From an uncultured Collinsella sp. (lineage in GTDB: Bacteria; Actinomycetota; Coriobacteriia; Coriobacteriales; Coriobacteriaceae): DNA of 10,301 bases. The translations under genes and the position numbers were made by a program. This document shows, in pieces, positions 1 through 6,115 of the stretch (its first letter is position 1; every line of letters starts with the position of its first letter). The stretch lies in assembly GCA_900761995.1 (NCBI GenBank), contig CAAFEY010000158.1, forward strand, positions 1 through 10,301, written 5' to 3'. The notes beneath the pieces are model-generated. The model was given only the letters and a program-made list of their open reading frames with translations. It did not search any database and was not told the DNA's origin.

Positions 1-395
1 ACGGCCGAAGAGGCGTCAGCAGGTCAGTGGGTCATCGTCCCGGCATTCAGCATCAGGGTAGCGCTGCGACGCGGAAATCGCGCGCCGTTGCCGCGCCCCG
101 CAGTGCCCGCTTCCCCCGAGAACAATTATCAGTGCAGGTAGAAGGCCTGTCGATTTTCGAAAAGGGCGGTCATGGTTGGCCCCATCGAGTTAAACGTAGT
201 AGATAGCCCCTTTTCGTGGCGGACCATCAAACGAACGCCGACGCTTGTGCTGTAGCCGCTCCGATCATTCGTAAGTTGCGGTGGAATAGTTCCTAAACTC
301 GACTACTCAAGGCTAAAACCGAAACTATATCACCGCAACTTAGGAGGGATGGGCGGGGGAGTACTAGTTGGGTGCTGCTGTCGGGCTGGGATGGT
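1..395. other. Left-edge stretch without a recognisable gene
   Basis: I can assign no gene here with confidence. Plus frame 1 is open from the window edge to a TAG at 139-141 (46 codons), so the tail of a plus-strand gene entering from the left is possible, but the peptide is Arg/Pro-rich and unfamiliar. On the minus strand an open stretch ends at a TGA near 132 with the peptide end TALFENRQAFYLH; it has no evident ribosome site and runs into the palindromic repeat at 272-342. A 9-bp inverted repeat (cgaaaaggg at 159-167, cccttttcg at 208-216) could form a hairpin. Positions 343-395 lie just downstream of the XRE gene stop and show no clear U-tract terminator. Confidence 0.4.
272..342. repeat. 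Palindromic intergenic repeat, copy A
   Basis: The arms 272-293 and 321-342 are inverted copies of each other with 19 of 22 positions matching. The right arm core actatatcaccgcaact (324-340) is identical to the right arm of copy B at 8172-8188. Beyond the arm, 312-340 matches the reverse complement of 8123-8151 at 26 of 29 positions, so the two copies are homologous and lie in opposite orientation. Total lengths agree (67 bp for 274-340, 66 bp for copy B). A TA dinucleotide sits at both edges of this copy. The pattern is that of a dispersed non-autonomous palindrome (REP- or MITE-like); its function is unknown. Confidence 0.8.
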
Positions 396-1334
396 TTAGG
401 CTCGCTTGCGATGCTTCCATTGTTTACGGCACCAACGCATGAGTGCTTTTACGACCGGGATGGTGATGAGGATTACCCAGGCGGGATGGGGTTGCCCCAG
501 GCGGAGCCACATGAAGAGGAACCATGTCTCGGCGCTGACTGAATAGACGACATCGATCAGCTTAGATAAGTGGCGTTGGTCGATAAAGTCGCCAAGCGCG
601 TAATAGACGGGAATCAAAAAGACGAGGAAGAGCCCCGTAGCCCATGTGCCGTAGACGATGCCGAGCACCAGATAGGCGAGGGCGACAAGCGCGGGGAAGG
701 GGAATTTGTTCCATGTACGTCCGACCTTGGTGTGGAAATGCTTGCCATGATGGTCGAGCTTGTCGTGTGCTTCCTTCCAGCTGGAAAACGTCTCGCCGTC
801 GATGGTGACGGTGCCGTCGTCATTGGTATACACGCTATGTCCATCGTCCTCAAGCGTATCGATATGCAATCCGCCTGGCCCCACATGCACCTCTTCGCCC
901 TTGCGCTCGTTGGTCACATGGATGCCGCTCCAGCCAACATGGACTTCCTCGCCTTTATTGGGATCAATGACGTGGATGCCGCGCGCGAGGGAAATATCGA
1001 CAAGTGGTTTGTCGCCGCAATCGGCGTGCTCAGTAGAAGCCTCAGCCTCCTCAGCCCTATCTGAAGCTTTGGCGCCGGCGTCGCTGTCCTGTGCCTCATC
1101 ATCAGCCTGCGAGTCGTCAGTGCTATCCACTGCCTCCCCATACAACAGCTCATCCAGCGACACGCCATACAGCGCGGCGAGCGCAATAAGGTTATCGGTA
1201 TCGGGCGAGGATTCGCTGCGTTCCCATTTACTGACAGCCTGACGACTCACACCCAGCTGGGCGGCAAGCGCCTCCTGAGAAAGCCCGGCAGCCTTGCGGC
1301 GATCAACGAGCCGCTGCGCCATCGCAAGATCCAT
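396..1334 (-). CDS. Membrane-anchored XRE-family transcriptional regulator
   Basis: This 312-residue protein begins with an XRE/Cro-type helix-turn-helix (about residues 5-62; core SQEALAAQLGVSRQAVSKWE), which binds DNA. A very acidic, low-complexity linker follows (about 66-110). Then come two tandem 18-residue repeats (119-136 and 137-154, each GIHV...KGEEVHVG) and a third partial unit (GLHID). The C-terminus has about four hydrophobic segments (about 212-230, 232-247, 263-280, 283-298) and ends in a basic tail. I infer a membrane-tethered regulator that senses envelope or ligand state through the repeat/membrane part; the signal is unknown. The start at 1334 is chosen over an in-frame ATG at 1349 because AAAGGA lies 6 nt upstream of 1334, overlapping the other start. 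It stands alone, with possible operators in its upstream region. Confidence 0.85.
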   Translation of the reverse strand: MDLAMAQRLVDRRKAAGLSQEALAAQLGVSRQAVSKWERSESSPDTDNLIALAALYGVSLDELLYGEAVDSTDDSQADDEAQDSDAGAKASDRAEEAEASTEHADCGDKPLVDISLARGIHVIDPNKGEEVHVGWSGIHVTNERKGEEVHVGPGGLHIDTLEDDGHSVYTNDDGTVTIDGETFSSWKEAHDKLDHHGKHFHTKVGRTWNKFPFPALVALAYLVLGIVYGTWATGLFLVFLIPVYYALGDFIDQRHLSKLIDVVYSVSAETWFLFMWLRLGQPHPAWVILITIPVVKALMRWCRKQWKHRKRA

Positions 1335-1340
1335 GGCAGT

Positions 1341-1346
1341 TCCTTT
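1341..1346 (-). promoter_or_regulatory. Ribosome binding site fixing the XRE start
   Basis: On the minus strand AAAGGA is followed by 6 nt and then the ATG at 1334. The same bases are codons 2-3 of the longer frame starting at 1349, which has no comparable site upstream. The shorter start is therefore preferred. Confidence 0.7.
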
Positions 1347-1389
1347 CATGTGGTGACCGTAATCGAATGAGCCGAGTATGCCGAGAACA

Positions 1390-1457
1390 ACCGGTAGCGA
1401 CCACCATTTCTAGTTAGAATCTGCCCCAACCCTACCGCAACTACCGGTAGCAACCCC
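1390..1457. promoter_or_regulatory. Paired accggtagc repeats upstream of the XRE gene
   Basis: Two direct repeats, accggtagcgaccac (1390-1404) and accggtagcaacccc (1443-1457), match at 13 of 15 positions. They are 53 nt apart, about five helical turns. The second overlaps a perfect 10-bp palindrome, ctaccggtag (1441-1450). They lie 56-123 nt upstream of the XRE start, where its promoter should be. I infer candidate operators, perhaps for autoregulation. I could not place convincing -35/-10 boxes, so the promoter itself is not called. Confidence 0.35.
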
Positions 1458-1551
1458 TAACGACCAGACATTTCAGGACAAATGTCAGTGCTACTCTCAG
1501 CTAAGAGCCTGCAACATCCCAAAATCTCAGCCCACGCACCCGCAGCAAGAA

Positions 1552-1736
1552 GACGAATAGCCCCGGCCTCCCCAGTTACCGCAGGAGGCCCCAGGGCTTA
1601 CCTCCCAAATCTTTCCGCAGGACGGAAGGACCCCGCCGCGCGAAGCGCACGGCGGGGTCCTGACATGTCCGAGGACGATTTGGGAGGTAAGCCCTGGGGC
1701 CTCCGATGGGGGCGGTTACAGCCGAGGCTATTCGTC
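1552..1736. repeat. Large nested palindromic element at the pfkA 3' end
   Basis: The core 1584-1704 is bounded by perfect 28-nt inverted repeats (1584-1611 and 1677-1704). Inside are a 5-bp hairpin (1613-1627), an 11-bp GC-rich stem (1628-1638 with 1650-1660) capped by GCGAAGC at 1640-1646, and a short gtcc/ggac hairpin (1667-1676). Outside the core a second arm pair, 1552-1567 and 1721-1736, matches at 15 of 16 positions with 16 nt on each side between. The right outer arm contains the last two codons and the stop of pfkA. There is no U-tract on either side, so this is not a canonical intrinsic terminator. It could be a structured terminator or processing element, a MITE-like insertion, or an inverted duplication. 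Confidence 0.8.
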
Positions 1737-2807
1737 GCCGAAGCTGATGCCCAACGCCTTGGCCTCGCGCACCAGGTCGCTCTGGGGATCGACATACTTG
1801 AGCTTGCCGGCGACCTCCTCGAGCGGCATGTGGCACATCTTTCCATCGCGCAGGGCAATCATGTAGCCAAACTCGCCGCGCAGGCAGCCCAGTGCCGCCT
1901 CGACGCCGCACTGGGTCGCAAAGATGCGGTCCTGAGCGTCGGGCTGGCCGCCGCGCTGCGTGTGACCGGGGATGGCGACGCGGGTCTCGCGACCGGTCTT
2001 GGCCTCGATCTCCTTGGCGATGTCGTAGACAATCGACGGGCTCGTACGCTCGGCAAGCTTTTTCTTGTACTCCTTCTTGGACAGCGCTGCGTCTTCCTTG
2101 GAGATGGCGCCCTCGGCGACGGCCACGATAGTAAAGCGGCTGCCGGTCTCCATGCGATGCTCGATGGTCTTGATGACGTTATCCATTTCGTAGGGGATCT
2201 CGGGAATCAAGATGACATCCGCGCCGCCCGCGACGCCGGCATACAGCGGGATCCAGCCAACCTTGTGGCCCATGATCTCGATAACGAACACGCGCCCATG
2301 GCTCGAAGCGGTGGTGTGGATGTCGTCGATGCACTTGGTGGCGACGTCGATGGCGCTTGTAAAACCAAACGTCAGCTCGGTGCCCCAGGTGTCGTTATCG
2401 ATGGTCTTGGGCAGGGCGATAACGTTGAGGCCTTCTTCGCGCAGACGGTTGGCGGTCTTGGTGGAGCCGTTGCCGCCCAGCATAAACAGGCAGTCGAGCT
2501 GCAGCTTATGATAGGTGTGGACCATCGCCGGCACCTTCTCGACGCCATCGGCCTCGGGAGTATCCAGGCGCTTGAACGGCGTGCGGCTCGTGCCCAAAAT
2601 GGTGCCGCCGCGGGTGAGGATGCCGCTAAAATCGGCGGGCGTCATGACGCGGAACCTGCTGTAGATAAGGCCCTGGTAGCCGTCCTCAAAACCGTAGATC
2701 TCGATAGGCTCCTCGCTATTGGTCATAAGCGTTTTGACGATGCCGCGCATGGTGGCGTTGAGCGCCTGGCAGTCGCCGCCACTGGTAAGAAGACCAATCC
2801 TAAGCAT
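1728..2807 (-). CDS. pfkA: 6-phosphofructokinase
   Basis: This 359-residue cytoplasmic enzyme phosphorylates fructose 6-phosphate to fructose 1,6-bisphosphate, the committed step of glycolysis. Visible family motifs are the N-terminal glycine loop (TSGGDCQALNA, from residue 8), GGNGS (111-115), PKTIDND (133-139, catalytic Asp137), IEIMGH (176-181) and GHTQRGGQP (281-289). At the two positions that usually separate donors it has Gly114 (the ATP-type residue) with Lys134 (found in PPi enzymes and also in some actinobacterial ATP enzymes). ATP is therefore more likely, but the sequence does not settle it. The first motif residue is Asn113 where E. coli PfkA has Asp103; from memory, GGNG occurs in a clostridial-type clade. 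The start is supported by GGAAGGA (2814-2820) 6 nt upstream. The gene is a single unit, and its stop lies inside a large palindrome. Confidence 0.95.
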   Translation of the reverse strand: MLRIGLLTSGGDCQALNATMRGIVKTLMTNSEEPIEIYGFEDGYQGLIYSRFRVMTPADFSGILTRGGTILGTSRTPFKRLDTPEADGVEKVPAMVHTYHKLQLDCLFMLGGNGSTKTANRLREEGLNVIALPKTIDNDTWGTELTFGFTSAIDVATKCIDDIHTTASSHGRVFVIEIMGHKVGWIPLYAGVAGGADVILIPEIPYEMDNVIKTIEHRMETGSRFTIVAVAEGAISKEDAALSKKEYKKKLAERTSPSIVYDIAKEIEAKTGRETRVAIPGHTQRGGQPDAQDRIFATQCGVEAALGCLRGEFGYMIALRDGKMCHMPLEEVAGKLKYVDPQSDLVREAKALGISFGDE

Positions 2808-2826
2808 GATGAATCCTTCCGGGCAA

Positions 2827-2835
2827 GTTATAACA
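2827..2835 (-). promoter_or_regulatory. Candidate extended -10 promoter of pfkA
   Basis: On the minus strand TGTTATAAC fits the extended -10 pattern TGnTATAAT with one mismatch. A 12-bp inverted repeat occupies the -35 region, and no -35 box is visible. If used, the transcript would begin almost at the GGAAGGA ribosome site, giving a very short leader, which weakens the call. Confidence 0.35.
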
Positions 2836-2845
2836 TGCGCATAAG

Positions 2846-2878
2846 TTTACCCCCGCACACTGTTGATGCGGGGGTAAA
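2846..2878. promoter_or_regulatory. Perfect 12-bp inverted repeat upstream of pfkA
   Basis: The arms tttacccccgca (2846-2857) and tgcgggggtaaa (2867-2878) are perfect inverted copies around a 9-nt loop. No U-tract follows on either strand, so a simple intrinsic terminator is unlikely. It lies just upstream of the candidate pfkA -10 box, which would fit an operator. Alternatively it is a stem-loop ending the upstream hydrolase transcript. Confidence 0.5.
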
Positions 2879-2898
2879 ACGTGTTAGCTCAAGTGTAT

Positions 2899-2926
2899 GG
2901 AAATGTAAACAACGCTAGGCGAGCGT
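2899..2926 (-). terminator. Weak terminator-like hairpin after the Ntn hydrolase
   Basis: On the minus strand ACGCT (2922-2926) and AGCGT (2912-2916) form a 5-bp stem with a 5-nt loop, followed by the T-rich tail tgtttacattt. It lies 22 nt past the hydrolase stop. The stem is short, so the call is tentative. Confidence 0.3.
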
Positions 2927-2947
2927 AAGGTCGACGGGCCTGGCTCC

Positions 2948-4033
2948 TTACAGTGCGAAGGCGTCGACGTCGCCCCAGTGGCGGCGCAGCGTAATAGCGG
3001 CGGCGGGTTCGGTATTGTCAAAGACGACCGACCATTGCGTATTGCTGGTGATGTCTTCCGGATTGGGCTCTTGCGCTGCGGCACGCAGGGCCTTCCAAGC
3101 GACTGCCTCGTCCTGGGCACCGACATGGGCGTCGAGGACATCGGCGATTGCGACGGCGCGCTCTTTACCATGGCCCAGCTCGTCATTCTTTTGGTTGGGC
3201 AGCACTTCGTCGCCATAGCAGGCGTAGAAGTTCGTAACCTGGCGTACAGGAGTCGCTTTGAAAGCGCGGTCCGGATCGCGCGGATCCCACTCTACTACGC
3301 GCGCGTCACCGGCGGCGTCGTTGATAAAGAAGTGGTAATCGCGTCCTGCCATGGCGTGCATGTCGTAGGCGGAAAGTAGGTCGACAGCTTCTTGCGTGGT
3401 GGCGGCACGGTCGAGCACCAGACGGATGGCGAGCGAGGTATTGATGACGGGGCGTTGCGTGTCCTGGTCACAGGGCTTGGAATCCAGGGTGAGTACGGCA
3501 ATGGACACGCCACATTCGTTAACACCGTCGAGCTGGGCAAACGGGCCCATGAGTGCGGCGGCGCGTCCGGCGACGGAGTTAAGCGGAGTGTTATCGCCCA
3601 GATTGTTAAGGGCGGCAAGCCCGATTGAGGCATAGCCGCCGTGTGGGTGATTGCGTACCAGTAGCGCCGAGGTGTCGTCCTTAAAGTCGTAATTGCGACC
3701 GGTGCGCACACGGCCTTCGGCATCTACGGCGACAAAAGCGCTGCAGGCAAACTGGGGCGCCTGGACATGCGCCGGCACACCGGGCAGCACCTGCGCCACC
3801 ACGGCATCGATGTAGGCCTGGTCGTCGCGCACGCCAGCGGCGATGATGCGATCAAGATTGTAGTCGTAGGCGATGTCGATTGCGTACAGGTCATAGCTAT
3901 CCGCGTAGCCAGTCAAGCGTTTGAGCGACGCGGCGGACTTGATTTGCTTGTGATAAACGATACCGGTGGCAGCGGCAAGGCCGACGGCGACTCCCGCGAC
4001 ACCGCAGGCGATGGCAATGTTACGTGGCTTCAT
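2948..4033 (-). CDS. Membrane-anchored choloylglycine/linear-amide C-N hydrolase family protein
   Basis: This 361-residue protein starts with a short basic region and one hydrophobic segment (about residues 6-26), so it is probably anchored with its catalytic part outside the membrane. The Ntn-hydrolase core begins at Cys97 in FACSAFVA. Arg113 and Asp116 in GRNYDF lie 16 and 19 residues after this Cys, the same spacing as Cys2, Arg18 and Asp21 of bile salt hydrolases. Further matches are DGVNECG (169-175), TNF (267-269), GKERAVAI with Arg292, and the C-terminal WSVVFD. The family hydrolyses amides such as conjugated bile salts, penicillin V and N-acyl amino acids; the substrate here cannot be told. 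Because the Cys is internal, a 96-residue propeptide would have to be cut at Ala96-Cys97. The start has AGGAG 5 nt upstream. Confidence 0.8.
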   Translation of the reverse strand: MKPRNIAIACGVAGVAVGLAAATGIVYHKQIKSAASLKRLTGYADSYDLYAIDIAYDYNLDRIIAAGVRDDQAYIDAVVAQVLPGVPAHVQAPQFACSAFVAVDAEGRVRTGRNYDFKDDTSALLVRNHPHGGYASIGLAALNNLGDNTPLNSVAGRAAALMGPFAQLDGVNECGVSIAVLTLDSKPCDQDTQRPVINTSLAIRLVLDRAATTQEAVDLLSAYDMHAMAGRDYHFFINDAAGDARVVEWDPRDPDRAFKATPVRQVTNFYACYGDEVLPNQKNDELGHGKERAVAIADVLDAHVGAQDEAVAWKALRAAAQEPNPEDITSNTQWSVVFDNTEPAAAITLRRHWGDVDAFAL

Positions 4034-4194
4034 GACGGCTCCTCTCGTCCTGTTAGCGTAATTGTCGCAAAAGGTGCACGGGCATGATGGCTCAACTTGG
4101 CGAGCGGCGCGGGATTAAACACGGAATGAAGAGTGCGGCGCTGGCGCGGCGGGGTATGCTGGAAGGGACCATCAACCCAGCGAAAGGGGAGAGC

Positions 4195-5580
4195 ATGACG
4201 GATCAGGAAACGCCCGAGCGCGTGTACGTGACGGCCGACGATATCGAGGCCGCCAACGACCTCATTGACTTTATCGAGGCATGCCCCAGCATGTTCCATA
4301 CGGCGGCGACCATTATGGCCGAACTCGACGAGGCGGGCTTTACCTACCTGCCCGAGAATGCGGCGTGGGATATCGAGCCGGGCGGTCGCTATTACACGCA
4401 GCGCAACACCTCGAGCGTTGTTGCCTTTAAGGTGGGCGAGGACCTGGCCGCGACGTGGGGCGAGGACGGCGTTGCCGGCGACTACCATTTTCAGCTGACG
4501 GCGTCGCACAGCGACTCGCCGACGTTTAAGGTCAAGGCCGTGCCCGAGCTCGACGGCGCAGGCGAGACGCTGCGCCTGAACACCGAGGCCTACGGCGGCA
4601 TGATCGACTACACCTGGTTCGACCGTCCGCTGGCACTTGCGGGCCGCGTGCTGGTACGCGAGGGCGACCGTATCGAGAGTCGTTTGCTCGCTACCGAGCG
4701 CGAAGTCGCCATCATCCCGAGCCTTGCCATCCACATGAACCGTGGCGTTAACGAGAGCTTTGCTCCCAACCGAGCTGTTGACTTGTGCCCACTCATCAGC
4801 GCTGGTGACCTTAAGCAGGGCGACTTTGACGCCCTGATCGCCGACGAGCTGGATGTTGAGCCCGAGCAAATTCTGGGCCGCGATCTGTTCCTGGTCAACC
4901 GCCAGGATGCGCGCATTTGGGGCTGGGCTGACGAGTTCATCTCGACGCCCAAGCTCGACGACCTGGCCTGCGCCTATACCTCGCTGCAGGCATTTTTGGG
5001 TGCTGAGAACGCGCGCGACGTTTCGGTCTTTTGCTGCTTTGATAACGAGGAGGTTGGCTCCGAGACCAAGCAGGGCGCCATGTCGACGTTCTTGGCCGAC
5101 GCGCTGCGCCGCATTAACGGATCGCTGGGCTTTGACGACGAGTCGTACCATCGCGCCCTTGCCGCATCGATGCTTGTGAGCTGCGACAACGCGCATGCCG
5201 TGCACCCCAACCACGCCGAGAAGTGCGATGTTCGCAACCAGGTCGTACTCAACGGCGGTATTGTCATCAAGGAAGCCGCCAACCAGCACTACTGCACCGA
5301 TGCCTTTAGCCGCGCGGTGTTCCAAGCCATCTGCGATGACGCCGACGTGCCCACGCAGGCCTTCGCCAACAAGAGCGATATGGCCGGCGGCTCCACGCTC
5401 GGCAACCTGTCCAACATGCAGGCGAGCATGCACGCCGTGGACGTGGGCCTGCCGCAGCTGGCCATGCACTCGAGCTACGAGACCGGCGGCGTGCGCGACG
5501 TGATGTACGCCATCCGCGCCCTCACCGCCTTCTACGAGCGCAACCTAACCATCAACGGCGCCGAAAGCGTGGAGCTCTAA
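4195..5580 (+). CDS. apeB: M18-family (aspartyl) aminopeptidase
   Basis: This 461-residue protein is a two-zinc metallopeptidase that removes N-terminal residues, classically Asp or Glu, from peptides in the cytoplasm. Visible M18 features are TASHSDSP (His105, Asp107), the bridging Asp in KLDDL (Asp255), CFDNEEVGS (Glu285-Glu286), SCDNAHAVHPNH (Asp331), the glycine-rich AGGSTLGNLS (397-406) and MHSSYETGG (His425). Length fits the family. The frame is open back to 4084, but the start at 4195 is preferred because AAAGGGGAG (4183-4191) lies directly upstream and the extra 37 codons are Arg/Lys-rich and unlike family N-termini. The gene is divergent from the Ntn hydrolase, and a small ORF begins on the base after its stop. 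Confidence 0.92.
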   Translation: MTDQETPERVYVTADDIEAANDLIDFIEACPSMFHTAATIMAELDEAGFTYLPENAAWDIEPGGRYYTQRNTSSVVAFKVGEDLAATWGEDGVAGDYHFQLTASHSDSPTFKVKAVPELDGAGETLRLNTEAYGGMIDYTWFDRPLALAGRVLVREGDRIESRLLATEREVAIIPSLAIHMNRGVNESFAPNRAVDLCPLISAGDLKQGDFDALIADELDVEPEQILGRDLFLVNRQDARIWGWADEFISTPKLDDLACAYTSLQAFLGAENARDVSVFCCFDNEEVGSETKQGAMSTFLADALRRINGSLGFDDESYHRALAASMLVSCDNAHAVHPNHAEKCDVRNQVVLNGGIVIKEAANQHYCTDAFSRAVFQAICDDADVPTQAFANKSDMAGGSTLGNLSNMQASMHAVDVGLPQLAMHSSYETGGVRDVMYAIRALTAFYERNLTINGAESVEL

Positions 5581-5763
5581 ATGCGAGCCGAAGAAATGAG
5601 GGCCGAGCGTGGGGCTCAGCTTATTGATCGGGATTTGCAGCTGTTCGTCGCCGCTTGCCATGAGTCAGGGGTCGACGTGTCCAAGGCGCAACCAACGAGT
5701 GCTGAAGAACTCAAGCGTAACGCCTATTCGGACCGCTATGACGAGGAGACGGACTGGCTCTAA
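5581..5763 (+). CDS. Small hypothetical protein, translationally coupled to apeB
   Basis: I do not recognise this 60-residue ORF. Its ATG follows the apeB TAA directly (TAAATG), and GGAG at the end of apeB lies about 7 nt upstream, so re-initiating ribosomes could translate it. The peptide is highly charged with no signal peptide or membrane segment. It has an amphipathic N-terminal half and an acidic/aromatic end (SDRYDEETDWL). It could be a small accessory protein of the peptidase, or the remnant of a longer gene. A second in-frame ATG (5596) is possible. Overlapping frames in this stretch look no better. Confidence 0.5.
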   Translation: MRAEEMRAERGAQLIDRDLQLFVAACHESGVDVSKAQPTSAEELKRNAYSDRYDEETDWL

Positions 5764-5850
5764 TAAGCGAAGTGTCGAAAACGCTAGATGTATGTTTGAT
5801 ATCACTTTGGCGAGAGTGTCGCAGACAGAACTACCGGTATGGCGCAAGCC

Positions 5851-5893
5851 AACCTGACCCCATCGCACCAAATCTACTAAAAAGGGGCAGGTT
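5851..5893 (+). terminator. Bulged hairpin, possible terminator of the apeB unit
   Basis: aacctg (5851-5856) pairs with caggtt (5888-5893) and cccc (5858-5861) with gggg (5884-5887), giving 10 pairs with one bulged A and a 22-nt loop. The sequence cattttgg follows, a weak U-tract. The right arm is the start of the direct repeat at 5879-5912. It may end the apeB transcript, but the long loop makes this uncertain. Confidence 0.35.
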
Positions 5894-5912
5894 CATTTTG
5901 GCAGGTTTTATC
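5879..5912 (+). repeat. Direct repeat copy 1, downstream of the dehydrogenase gene
   Basis: This 34-nt stretch matches 7078-7112 in the same orientation, with two substitutions and one single-base length difference. Internally it is two near-tandem units, each ggcaggtt or similar followed by a T-rich run. With copy 2 it brackets the dehydrogenase gene 6116-7051. An inverted partner (aacctgacccc) lies at 5851-5861. Confidence 0.75.
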
Positions 5913-5975
5913 TGGGAAAATGCCAATGGTTAGACGGAACTGTTGAGACGCCGCAGGTTGAATAAAAGTCAGTGA

Positions 5976-6073
5976 GAGCCCGCCAGAGTGAGCAAGGTGC
6001 CTTGAAAGAGGAGGGCATAGGCCTTTTGGCCATGCCCGACGATTGAACGTCAGATTGCCGCTCTGGCGGGCTC
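5976..6073. repeat. Branched palindromic element with three inner hairpins
   Basis: Perfect 13-nt inverted arms, 5976-5988 and 6061-6073, enclose three hairpins: caagg/ccttg (5993-6004), gggcat-a-ggcc/ggccatgccc with a TTTT loop (6013-6037), and gacg/cgtc (6038-6051). An outer, less perfect pair (5947-5954 with 6074-6081, 7 of 8) may extend it. The layout, a long outer stem around several hairpins, resembles the element at 1584-1704, though the sequences do not match. It may be a structured RNA, a mobile palindrome or a bidirectional terminator; I recognise no known family. Confidence 0.65.
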
Positions 6074-6086
6074 GCAGCGTCGAGGG

Positions 6087-6113
6087 GTTCCGGCGTTTGG
6101 AAAACGCCGGAAC
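6087..6113 (-). terminator. Strong stem-loop directly after the dehydrogenase stop
   Basis: gttccggcgttt (6087-6098) and aaacgccggaac (6102-6113) form a perfect 12-bp stem with a 3-nt loop, beginning 2 nt past the stop codon at 6116. No U-tract follows on the minus strand, so it may protect or pause the 3' end rather than act as a classical intrinsic terminator. Confidence 0.55.
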
Positions 6114-6115
6114 AA

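Larger units (their letters stand above)
5764..6115. other. Convergent intergenic region rich in stem-loops
   Basis: No gene is supported in these 352 bases, which separate the plus-strand apeB unit from the minus-strand dehydrogenase. They hold a bulged hairpin and one copy of a direct repeat (5851-5912), a branched palindromic element (5976-6073) and a strong hairpin right after the dehydrogenase stop (6087-6113). Short minus-strand frames here contain no motif I recognise. Confidence 0.6.

Noticed and set aside
1482..2918. 478-codon open frame on the plus strand
   Set aside because: It runs antisense through pfkA and the palindrome at 1584-1704; the peptide is low-complexity and matches no family.
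4084..4194. 37-codon upstream extension of apeB
   Set aside because: The Arg/Lys-rich extension is unlike M18 N-termini, and AAAGGGGAG lies directly before the ATG at 4195.
4030..5469. 479-codon open frame on the minus strand
   Set aside because: It is antisense to the M18 aminopeptidase, which carries all its family motifs. The antisense peptide has no recognisable motif, and its openness follows from high-GC codon bias.
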